From DATLWR01 sp035576205 (GTDB lineage: Bacteria > Pseudomonadota > Zetaproteobacteria > Mariprofundales > Mariprofundaceae): 21,300 nucleotides of DNA. The stretch's first letter is position 1. The number at the start of each line of letters is the position of its first letter. The translations under genes were made by a program, and so were the position numbers. Of the stretch, positions 14,753 to 21,300 are shown one piece after another. The stretch is taken from NCBI GenBank assembly GCA_035576205.1, contig DATLWR010000121.1:1-21300 (forward strand), in the 5' to 3' direction. The notes below the pieces were generated by a model that worked only from the letters and a program-made list of their open reading frames with translations, made no database searches and had not been told where the DNA came from.

Positions 14753-15228
14753 CGGATCGGCGATTCGCCCAGCGGCATACTCATCAGAATGGCGTCCTCG
14801 CGCTCGCTCTGACCCGGTGCCGGGATGTAGTAGCGAGGCCTGAAACCGATCTCGTGAAATCCGAGTGAAGCGTAGAGATGGCGGGCGGGCAGATTGGATG
14901 CGCGAACCTCCAGCAGCACCGTCTGGATGCCATCCACCGATTTCAAAGCACAGAGCGCCAGGGTCAACTCGCGCGCGATCCCCTGCCGCCTGAATTCCGG
15001 CCGCACCGCCACCTGCATGACGTGGGTCTCGTCGATAACGTCGTGGCTGAGCAGGTAGCCGGCAAAATTGTACCCCTCTTCCCCTGCCGTCTCGGCCACC
15101 AGCAGCAGGTAGTCGTCGGCCAGTGCCAGCGCCAGCCCGTCATACGACCAGGCCTCGGGAAACACCTCGCGGTTCAGCCGGTAGACCTGTTCGAGGTCGC
15201 TGAGGCTGCCGGTTCGGATACGGGCCAA
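14734..15228 (-). CDS. rimI: GNAT-family protein N-acetyltransferase, RimI-like
   Basis: Acetyl-CoA-dependent N-acetyltransferase; RimI acetylates the N-terminal alanine of ribosomal protein S18. The 164-residue product carries GNAT motif A (VAVRPEFRRQGIA, acetyl-CoA loop at 80-85), E107 in LLEVR, and NLPARHLYASLGFHEIG with Y134 in the RYY motif, all RimI-like. RimI assignments among GNAT proteins are often approximate. The only workable start is TTG at 15228, because the topA stop TGA lies in the same frame just two codons upstream, and the first beta strand (RIRTGS) begins immediately. Translation probably depends on ribosomes finishing topA. An extra loop at about 44-55 and a C-terminal tail give a size slightly above the usual 148-160. 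Confidence 0.87.
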   Translation of the reverse strand: MARIRTGSLSDLEQVYRLNREVFPEAWSYDGLALALADDYLLLVAETAGEEGYNFAGYLLSHDVIDETHVMQVAVRPEFRRQGIARELTLALCALKSVDGIQTVLLEVRASNLPARHLYASLGFHEIGFRPRYYIPAPGQSEREDAILMSMPLGESPIRYQISR

Positions 15229-15231
15229 AGC

Positions 15232-17496
15232 TCAGGCCGCCTCGGGCGTCGCCACCTGCTCTTTCCAGCCGCACCCCTCAGCCACGCAGACATGCTCTGT
15301 GCCATTGCGCTTGGTCACCTTCTCGGTCACGAACGGTGCGCCGCAGGCCGGGCAGGGCCGGTCCACCGGCTTGTTCCACAAGGCGTTCTTGCACTTCGGA
15401 TAGGCTGAGCAGGAGTAGAAAACCTTGCCGCGTCGAGATTTCTTCTCCAGGAACGTCCCTTTGCCGCATTCCGGGCAGGTGATGCCGGTATCCTTCGGCT
15501 TCTCCAGCGGCTGAATGTTCTTGCAGGTCGGATAGTTGGTGCAGCCGAGGAACTTGCCGAAGCGCCCCTGCTTGATCGCCATCGGGGCACCGCACTTGTC
15601 GCACTTCTGGTCGGAGAGCACCGGTTCTTCGGCCTCGGCCTTTCCATTGTCTCCCAGCGGCCGCGAATACTTGCACGCCGGATAACCGGTACAGGCAAGG
15701 AACTTTCCGTATCTGCCAAGCTTGATCGCCAGCGGCTTGCCGCATTCCGGGCAAGCCTCATCCGTGACTTCCGTCGGTCGTTTGGCATTCGCCGCCTCGT
15801 CGACCTTCGCCTTGAACGGATCCCAGAAAGCGCGCAACAAAGGCTTCCAGTCCAGATCGCCGTTCGCCACCGAATCGAGCTGATCCTCGATGCGGGCGGT
15901 GAAATCCGGCTCAACGATATTGGCGAAATTCTCGGTCAGGTATTTGTTCACCCACTCGCCGGTATCGGTTGGCACAAAGCGGCGCTTCTCCATTTGTACG
16001 TAGTCGCGTTCGCGCAACACGTTCAGGATCGATGCATAGGTAGACGGACGGCCGATGCCGTGCGCCTCCAGCTCCTTCACCAGCGTCGCCTCGGAAAAGC
16101 GTGGCTTCGGCTCGGTGAAGTGCTGTCTGGCATCGGCGCGCTTCACCTCAACCCGATCGCCCTCAGCAAGCTGCGGCAGCATCCGCTCCTCATTCTCGTT
16201 ATCGGGTTCGTCGCGGCCTTCCATGTACACGCGGCGGAAGCCGTCGAAGGCCAGCGTGGAGCCAGTGGCTCGCAGGGTCAGATCGCCGCTCACCATATCG
16301 GCACGGACCTGATCGAGAACCGCCGCTTCCATCTGGCAGGCCATGGCACGTTGCCAGATCAGGGCATACAGCCGGGCCGCATCCGGTTCCAGCACGCCCT
16401 GCAGGCTCTCCGGCGTGCGTGCCGCACTGGTCGGCCGGATCGCCTCATGTGCCTCCTGGGCATTCTTGCTCTTGGTCTTGAAGACGCGCGCCTTGGCCGG
16501 CAGATATTCCTTGCCATACTGCTTGCCGATCTCGGCACGGATCTCGTCCAGTGCATCGGCGGCCAGCGACACCGAGTCGGTTCGCATGTAGGTAATCAGG
16601 CCGACGCGCTCGCCGCCCAGATCGACGCCTTCGTAGAGGTTCTGTGCCACCTGCATGGTCTTGCGCGCCGTGAAGCCGAGCTTGCGGGCGGCATCCATCT
16701 GCAGCGTCGAGGTGATGAAAGGCGGTGCCGGCTGCTGCTTGGCCTGCTTCTTCTCCACACTGTCGACAACGAAGCTGCCTGCCTCGACGTTGCGTGCCAG
16801 CATGTTGGCATGCACGCCATCGGTGATGGCGAACTTGCCCAGAGCTTCGCCTTTCAGGGCCTGCACACGGGCACCAAAGGCTCCTGCCGGTGCCTTGCAT
16901 TCGGCCTCGATGGTCCAGAACTCTTTCGGCGTGAAGGCGCGGATTTCCGCTTCCCGCTCGCAAATCAGGCGCAATGCCACCGACTGCACGCGTCCAGCCG
17001 ACAGGCCGGTCTTCACCTTTCGCCACAACAGCGGTGACAGTGTAAAACCGACCAGATAATCGAGCGCGCTGCGCGCCTGCTGGGCATCGACCAGCCGCAT
17101 GTTGACCTCGGTCGGGTGACTGATCGCCTGTTCGATGGCCTTCTTGGTGATCTCGTTGAAGGTAATGCGCTGAATCCTTTTCCCTTCCAGCGAGCCGCGT
17201 TCGCGCAGCACCTCGGCAACGTGCCAGGCAATCGCCTCTCCCTCGCGATCCAAATCGCTCGCCAGGATCAGGGTATCGGCCTTCTGCAACGCCTTGTCGA
17301 TGGCATCCAGGCGCTTTTTCTTGTCCTCGATGATCTGGTAGCGCATGGCAAAATCATGATCGGGGTCGACCGAGCCATCCTTCTTCGGAAAGGCTCGAAC
17401 GTGGCCATAGGAAGCCAGCACCTTGTAGCCCTTGCCCAGATATTTTTCGATGGTTTTCGCCTTGGCGGGGGACTCCACCACGACCACAGCACTCAT
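15232..17496 (-). CDS. topA: DNA topoisomerase I (type IA)
   Basis: Relaxes negative supercoils by single-strand passage. The 754-residue protein has the TOPRIM domain (E9 in VESPAK; D81 and D83 in DLDREGE), the active-site tyrosine Y303 in ITYMRTDS, and GIGRPSTYASI (480-490). Four C-terminal four-cysteine zinc ribbons follow at about 582-608, 632-658, 674-702 and 715-742. It is shorter than the 865-residue E. coli enzyme, but the core and fingers are all intact. The start overlaps the dprA stop as ATGA (17493-17496). The stop TGA is followed, in the same frame, by GCT and then the TTG start of rimI. Confidence 0.97.
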   Translation of the reverse strand: MSAVVVVESPAKAKTIEKYLGKGYKVLASYGHVRAFPKKDGSVDPDHDFAMRYQIIEDKKKRLDAIDKALQKADTLILASDLDREGEAIAWHVAEVLRERGSLEGKRIQRITFNEITKKAIEQAISHPTEVNMRLVDAQQARSALDYLVGFTLSPLLWRKVKTGLSAGRVQSVALRLICEREAEIRAFTPKEFWTIEAECKAPAGAFGARVQALKGEALGKFAITDGVHANMLARNVEAGSFVVDSVEKKQAKQQPAPPFITSTLQMDAARKLGFTARKTMQVAQNLYEGVDLGGERVGLITYMRTDSVSLAADALDEIRAEIGKQYGKEYLPAKARVFKTKSKNAQEAHEAIRPTSAARTPESLQGVLEPDAARLYALIWQRAMACQMEAAVLDQVRADMVSGDLTLRATGSTLAFDGFRRVYMEGRDEPDNENEERMLPQLAEGDRVEVKRADARQHFTEPKPRFSEATLVKELEAHGIGRPSTYASILNVLRERDYVQMEKRRFVPTDTGEWVNKYLTENFANIVEPDFTARIEDQLDSVANGDLDWKPLLRAFWDPFKAKVDEAANAKRPTEVTDEACPECGKPLAIKLGRYGKFLACTGYPACKYSRPLGDNGKAEAEEPVLSDQKCDKCGAPMAIKQGRFGKFLGCTNYPTCKNIQPLEKPKDTGITCPECGKGTFLEKKSRRGKVFYSCSAYPKCKNALWNKPVDRPCPACGAPFVTEKVTKRNGTEHVCVAEGCGWKEQVATPEAA

Positions 17497-18590
17497 GATT
17501 CTCGCAACTCCACAGCCAGTAGATAACGGCTTCCGGGCAGCCGTTCGACGACCCCCTGCAGCTCAAGGGCGAGCAAGATGGGCGAAAGCTGAGGCAGGGT
17601 CAACCCGCAAGTTTCTGCCAGCATGTCCACATGCAGTGGCCCTGCAACAAGCGCCTGCAGCATGTTCTTCTCCTCCTCACTGACGGGAGAGTACTCCGCC
17701 TTGGCCGCCACGCCATCGCCCCAGCCGAGTTCCCGCAGCACTTGCTCGGCAGATTCGGCGAGCATTGCGCCGTCGCGAATCAACTGGTGGCAGCCGGCAT
17801 GATTCTCTCCCAAGACGGAGCCGGGTACCGCAAAAACATCCCGGCCATAGTCGGCTGCAAAACGTGCGGTGATCAGCGAACCGGACTGGACATCGGCCTC
17901 CACGACCAGGGTCGCCTGGGAAAGTGCAGCAATGATCCTGTTGCGGCGCGGGAAGTGTTCGGGCCGGGCTTCCATTTCCGGCAGAAACTCGCTGACCACA
18001 CAACCGTTGCGGCAAACCGCCACGATCTGGCGCTGCTGCTCGTCGGTAAATCTCGATGCCAGTCCTGCCCCCAACACCGCAATGGTCGGCGAATCACCCT
18101 CAAGCGCACCGCCATGCGCCGCAGCATCGATCCCGTAGGCCATACCGCTGACGATCGTCACGCCTCGCTCCGAAAAATAGCGGCTCCAGCGCCGTGCGAT
18201 CAGACTGCCTTCGCGGCTGGCCTTGCGTGCGCCCACCACCGCCAGCATCGGCAATCGTTGCAGGTTTGTCGGATCGCCGCGCACGAACAGCAGCAGCGGC
18301 GCATCGTTTGTTTCGGCAAGCAGTGGTGGATAACCGTCATCATCGGAACTCAGGACGGATATGTCGTGCTGCCGGCAAAGCGCAGCAATCCGCTCGACCT
18401 CTGCAACCTTTACCCCGGCGATGGCCTCCGCAATACGGGGCCCTACGCCGTCGATTTTCAGTAATGCCTGCGGTGGAGTCTTCCACAGTGCCTCGATCGA
18501 TCCGCATGCCCGCACCAGTTCTCGCCCGCTGACCGGCCCGACACCACGCGCCAGCAAGAGACGGAGCCATAACGTCGCCGCTTCTTGCAT
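17493..18590 (-). CDS. dprA: DNA processing protein DprA
   Basis: Loads RecA on incoming single-stranded DNA during natural transformation and is widely conserved even in species not known to be transformable. The 365-residue product has an N-terminal helix-hairpin-helix region (about 10-60) and a Rossmann-like core with VVGARKAS (118-125), SGMAYGIDAAAHGGAL (148-163), FPRRNRIIAALS (213-224) and SGSLITARFA (236-245). A C-terminal winged-helix domain lies at about 300-360. It is directly followed by topA with a 4-base overlap and preceded by the LysM gene after 40 bases. The gene smg, which often lies between dprA and topA in proteobacteria, is absent. Confidence 0.96.
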   Translation of the reverse strand: MQEAATLWLRLLLARGVGPVSGRELVRACGSIEALWKTPPQALLKIDGVGPRIAEAIAGVKVAEVERIAALCRQHDISVLSSDDDGYPPLLAETNDAPLLLFVRGDPTNLQRLPMLAVVGARKASREGSLIARRWSRYFSERGVTIVSGMAYGIDAAAHGGALEGDSPTIAVLGAGLASRFTDEQQRQIVAVCRNGCVVSEFLPEMEARPEHFPRRNRIIAALSQATLVVEADVQSGSLITARFAADYGRDVFAVPGSVLGENHAGCHQLIRDGAMLAESAEQVLRELGWGDGVAAKAEYSPVSEEEKNMLQALVAGPLHVDMLAETCGLTLPQLSPILLALELQGVVERLPGSRYLLAVELRES

Positions 18591-18630
18591 CCGTCAACCG
18601 AAACGGAAGCGGTTGGCCAGACTTGTTAGG

Positions 18631-19692
18631 TTAGCGACTTGCCTGGTTCCGAACCGAATCGCCGATATTGATCGCGCCAGTGGACATGGTTATCAGCGCA
18701 ATGGAAGCATTCTCCTGCGGCACCAGCACCATCAGTTCGCCGATCTTCTCTTCCGGAAGCACAACGATCTTGCCGGTCACCTTGTCTTTTACCTTTCGGC
18801 CGGCACGATGAACCGACAGCTCCGTACCCGGCTTCATGCCATCCTTTGCGCCCAGATTGATACCGACGACCTGGTTCTGCCCAGCCTCGGCGGCGTCGTT
18901 GCGGATATACATGATGGAACCGGCAATATTGCCCGGCGGATAGCTCGGCTGTACACGCGGATTGATCTTCTTGGCCGGCTTCAGCCGATCACCACGCGAC
19001 ATCTCCTCGAAGGAGGTCAGGACGACTCCCCGATAGACACCATCGGTATTCGACGTGATCTCAACCTGCCCCAGATGATTGACCAGGTAGCCAACAAGCC
19101 TGCCGGTCTTCGGATCGTGTACCGGATCACCGGTACGGAACACATCGAAAACATCGCCTTCCGCGGCCGGCACATCCAGCTTCAGGTACAGATGGTCGTT
19201 GGCGCCGTAATTAACACGCTCTTCCTGGGAATCAAGAATATGACCGACCCCTTTCATATCTTCCGGCCGAATGAAGTCCTGCCTTTTCAGCGCTGTCAGG
19301 AACAGCGTCGGATCGATCTTCGGCTCCAGCTTCTCGACCGGCTTGACGACCACCTGCGGAACCGGACGAACGGTTGTCAGTCCACCTGCCTTCCCCTCTT
19401 TCGCCAGCCGGCCATCAAACCAGATTTCGTTGCCCGGATAGATCAGGTCAGGATTCGTGATGTAGAGATTGCGTTCCCAGATCTTGATCCAGTGTTGCGG
19501 ATCCTTGAAAAAGTAGTTGGCGATATCCCAGAGCGTATCACCTTTCTTTACGATATAGGGCTGCGGCAGATTCGGCTTCAGATCATCCTCTGTCACCGTT
19601 TGCTGCATGGACAACTCGTCAGCCTGCAGCGCGGGCACCGCCAGAAAAAGCGAAGCAACAAAGGCGATCACGGCAAATTGTTGAAGTTTCAT
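18631..19692 (-). CDS. Periplasmic LysM domain protein
   Basis: Exported 353-residue protein. It has a signal peptide (basic start, hydrophobic core to about residue 20, likely cleavage at LQA near 24) and one LysM domain at about 46-92 (YIVKKGDTLWDIA then PDLIYPGNEIWF) that should bind peptidoglycan. The C-terminal region of about 250 residues has no motif I recognise, but it is rich in beta-type sequence. LysM proteins of this kind are commonly found upstream of dprA in betaproteobacteria, so a housekeeping envelope role is likely but undefined. The start at ATG 19692 is supported by GGGAGG at 19698-19703. The 48-base gap to plsY suggests readthrough from plsY. Confidence 0.93.
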   Translation of the reverse strand: MKLQQFAVIAFVASLFLAVPALQADELSMQQTVTEDDLKPNLPQPYIVKKGDTLWDIANYFFKDPQHWIKIWERNLYITNPDLIYPGNEIWFDGRLAKEGKAGGLTTVRPVPQVVVKPVEKLEPKIDPTLFLTALKRQDFIRPEDMKGVGHILDSQEERVNYGANDHLYLKLDVPAAEGDVFDVFRTGDPVHDPKTGRLVGYLVNHLGQVEITSNTDGVYRGVVLTSFEEMSRGDRLKPAKKINPRVQPSYPPGNIAGSIMYIRNDAAEAGQNQVVGINLGAKDGMKPGTELSVHRAGRKVKDKVTGKIVVLPEEKIGELMVLVPQENASIALITMSTGAINIGDSVRNQASR

Positions 19693-19697
19693 CGTAG

Positions 19698-19703
19698 CCT
19701 CCC
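19698..19703 (-). promoter_or_regulatory. Ribosome binding site of the LysM gene
   Basis: GGGAGG on the minus strand, five bases before ATG 19692. A strong match that fixes the start and the signal peptide. Confidence 0.82.
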
Positions 19704-19740
19704 GGCCTAACCCTCGAATTTATCAAAGAATGGCATAGTT

Positions 19741-20361
19741 CTATTGGCCTTGCAACCGTGCTTCGGACGATTTGCCACCACTCTTCGGCTCGGTGCCGGC
19801 GAGCAAGCGCCGGATATTGCCCTCATGCCGCCAGGTCATCAGCAGCGCGAACAGCAGGCTGGCGACCATGCATGCCGGTGACACGTGCAGCAGCCAGCCG
19901 GCCACTGGCAGCGACAGGCCGGCGAGAATCGACGCCAGCGAGACATAACGCCCAAGCTTCAAGGCAGCCAGCCAGATCGCAAATGCCAGCACCGCCAGCC
20001 ATGGCTGCCACGGCAACATCACGCCGAACATCGTGGCAACACCCTTGCCACCCTTGAACCTGAGATAGACCGGAAAGATATGGCCAAGAAACGCAGCCAG
20101 TGCAATCGCGGCAATCAGCCATTCCGGCACTGCCAATGCAACCGCCAGACCGACCGCCAAGGCCCCCTTGCCGATATCGGCCAGCAGGGTAAGCGCCCCG
20201 ACAAGTTTTCCACCAGTACGCATTGCATTGGTCGCACCGATATTGCCGCTGCCGAATTCACGCGGATCGCGATTGGTCAGCAATTTGGAAAACAGCAACC
20301 CGAACGGAATGGCTCCCAGCAGGTAGGCGCCGACAATGGCAAGTGCCGTGACAGCGTTCAA
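19741..20361 (-). CDS. plsY: Acyl-phosphate glycerol-3-phosphate acyltransferase
   Basis: Inner-membrane enzyme that transfers the acyl group from acyl phosphate (made by PlsX) to glycerol 3-phosphate, the first step of phospholipid synthesis. The 206-residue product is strongly hydrophobic and holds the three conserved loops: GSGNIGATNAMRTGG (37-51), GHIFPVYLRFKGGKGVAT (93-110) and RHEGNIRRLLAGTE (178-191). The start codon is TTG at 20361, overlapping the stop of the upstream epimerase gene as TTGA, with AAGGG six bases before it. The 15-residue tail is polar. plsX is not in the window. Confidence 0.96.
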   Translation of the reverse strand: MNAVTALAIVGAYLLGAIPFGLLFSKLLTNRDPREFGSGNIGATNAMRTGGKLVGALTLLADIGKGALAVGLAVALAVPEWLIAAIALAAFLGHIFPVYLRFKGGKGVATMFGVMLPWQPWLAVLAFAIWLAALKLGRYVSLASILAGLSLPVAGWLLHVSPACMVASLLFALLMTWRHEGNIRRLLAGTEPKSGGKSSEARLQGQ

Positions 20362-21300
20362 AGGCCGCCCTTGCGGTAGTTGCGCCGCGCACCATCAAAT
20401 GTCTGCTGCATGAGATGGGCCTGTGAACCATGGATATAGGTCGGCAAGATGTCTTCGAGCGCCGCAGCTTTGCCGAACAGGATGGGGAAGGCCTTGCCTT
20501 TCACTACGTTATCGTGCTGCAGCAATACCAGCTGATCCGGCGTCAGTGGCGGCGTCGGCAAAAACTGGCCGAATATTGCCAGCAGGCGCGCCGCAAACAT
20601 CGGCATCGGCACGAGCCAGCGTTTGCGCCCCAACTCGCCCATCAGCAATTCGAGCAGTTCCCTGAACGAATATTGCACCGGCCCGCCGAGTTCGTAGGTC
20701 TGGCCACTCACATGCCGGCTGCCAATCGCCATGATGAAGGCCCGGGCCACGTCCTCCACCCATACCGGCTGGAAACGCGTCTCCCCGGCGATCACCGGAA
20801 AGACTGGCAATGTCGAGCTCATGGCCTTGAACTTGTTGAAAAAGGAGTCGCCGGCACCGTAGATAATGGAGGGACGGAAAATCGTCCAGTTCAGGCCCGA
20901 CTGACGAACATGGCCTTCGGCCTCACCCTTGGTGCGAGAATACTTGCTGGCCGGCACCTCTCCGGCGCCCAATGCGCTCATATGCAGGTACTGTTTGACA
21001 CCCGCCTGCTTGCAAGCCGCCAGCACATGATCGGTTCCGTGCACGTGCGCTGCATCGAACGTATAACGCCCCTTCTCGAACAGCAGGCCGACAAGATTGA
21101 TGACGACATCGGCTTCGCGGATCGCCTCATCCAGACCGCGCCCGTCAACGATGTCGGCACGCACCAGCCGCACACCCTCATTGATCAGTTCACGCGACCG
21201 CTCCGGATGACGGCAGGCGACCGTCACCTGATGCCCCCGTCGGACCGCTTCCTGGACGATGGCGCGTCCGACAAACCCGCTACCGCCGACAACACATAGG
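20358..21300 (-). CDS. NAD(P)-dependent epimerase/dehydratase, NDUFA9-like (cut by right window edge)
   Basis: Atypical short-chain dehydrogenase. The reverse strand stays open to the right edge, and its first visible residues form the nucleotide-binding VVGGSGFVG motif of the Rossmann fold, so only a few N-terminal residues are missing. Further conserved points are ADVVINLVG (about 60 residues on), HMSALGA, the KYSRTKGEAE stretch and WTIFRPSIIYG. This pattern fits the family often labelled complex I NDUFA9-like, whose bacterial function is not firmly known. It lacks a clear YxxxK catalytic pair in the usual place: SKYSRTK has Tyr and Lys only four apart, which still fits the YxxxK spacing. 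It is followed by plsY with a 4-base overlap. Confidence 0.88.
   Translation of the reverse strand, partial: LCVVGGSGFVGRAIVQEAVRRGHQVTVACRHPERSRELINEGVRLVRADIVDGRGLDEAIREADVVINLVGLLFEKGRYTFDAAHVHGTDHVLAACKQAGVKQYLHMSALGAGEVPASKYSRTKGEAEGHVRQSGLNWTIFRPSIIYGAGDSFFNKFKAMSSTLPVFPVIAGETRFQPVWVEDVARAFIMAIGSRHVSGQTYELGGPVQYSFRELLELLMGELGRKRWLVPMPMFAARLLAIFGQFLPTPPLTPDQLVLLQHDNVVKGKAFPILFGKAAALEDILPTYIHGSQAHLMQQTFDGARRNYRKGGL
20368..20372 (-). promoter_or_regulatory. Ribosome binding site that sets the TTG start of plsY
   Basis: AAGGG on the minus strand, six bases before TTG 20361. There is no ATG or GTG between it and the first membrane helix, so TTG is chosen. Confidence 0.7.

Noticed and set aside
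18595..18615. A 6-bp inverted repeat (CAACCG / CGGTTG) in the LysM-dprA gap, considered as a terminator
   Set aside because: The stem is short, the loop is nine bases and no T-run follows on either strand, so it is unlikely to terminate. It may be chance.

Overview
The window reads as a GC-rich stretch of ordinary chromosome from a Gram-negative bacterium, most likely a betaproteobacterium. The grounds are the trpF-trpB-trpA ... accD-folC order, a LysM protein-dprA-topA block, an RluA-type pseudouridine synthase of a form I associate with this class, and an NDUFA9-like epimerase beside plsY. The genus cannot be named from the sequence. There are 20 protein genes, two of them cut by the window edges. 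I see no rRNA, tRNA, CRISPR array, insertion sequence, phage gene or origin. Gene density is very high and no gap between genes exceeds about 170 bases.

Layout from left to right. (1) Bases 1-1742, minus strand: argD then argF, arginine biosynthesis, overlapping by ATGA; argF runs off the left edge. (2) Bases 1884-2714, plus: an unrecognised exported protein with a low-complexity linker. (3) Bases 2742-4456, minus: a soluble ABC ATPase followed by a His-rich zinc-type cation diffusion facilitator. (4) Bases 4526-10073, plus: trpF, trpB, trpA, a metallo-beta-lactamase-fold enzyme resembling class II cyclic-nucleotide phosphodiesterases, accD and a divergent folC, tightly packed. (5) Bases 10060-11334, minus: a membrane-anchored class III adenylate cyclase with an SH3b domain predicted outside the membrane, on visibly lower-GC DNA. 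(6) Bases 11451-13701, minus: acetolactate synthase genes ilvI-ilvH ending at a clear intrinsic terminator. (7) Bases 13856-14752, plus: a pseudouridine synthase. (8) Bases 14734-18590, minus: dprA-topA-rimI, tightly coupled. (9) Bases 18631-21300, minus: an NDUFA9-like epimerase (cut by the right edge), plsY and a LysM protein.

Most of the content is core metabolism: arginine, tryptophan, branched-chain amino acids, fatty acid and phospholipid synthesis, folate, and DNA/RNA maintenance. The least ordinary parts are these. A putative cyclic-nucleotide phosphodiesterase sits inside the trp-accD-folC operon, and a membrane cyclase lies tail to tail with that operon. The topA stop codon is the only stop between topA and rimI, which share a reading frame. 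Four genes (trpB, the phosphodiesterase-like gene, rimI, plsY) appear to start with TTG. The acetolactate synthase has an altered thiamine-diphosphate motif, and folC is divergent. I found no convincing new defence or mobile system.
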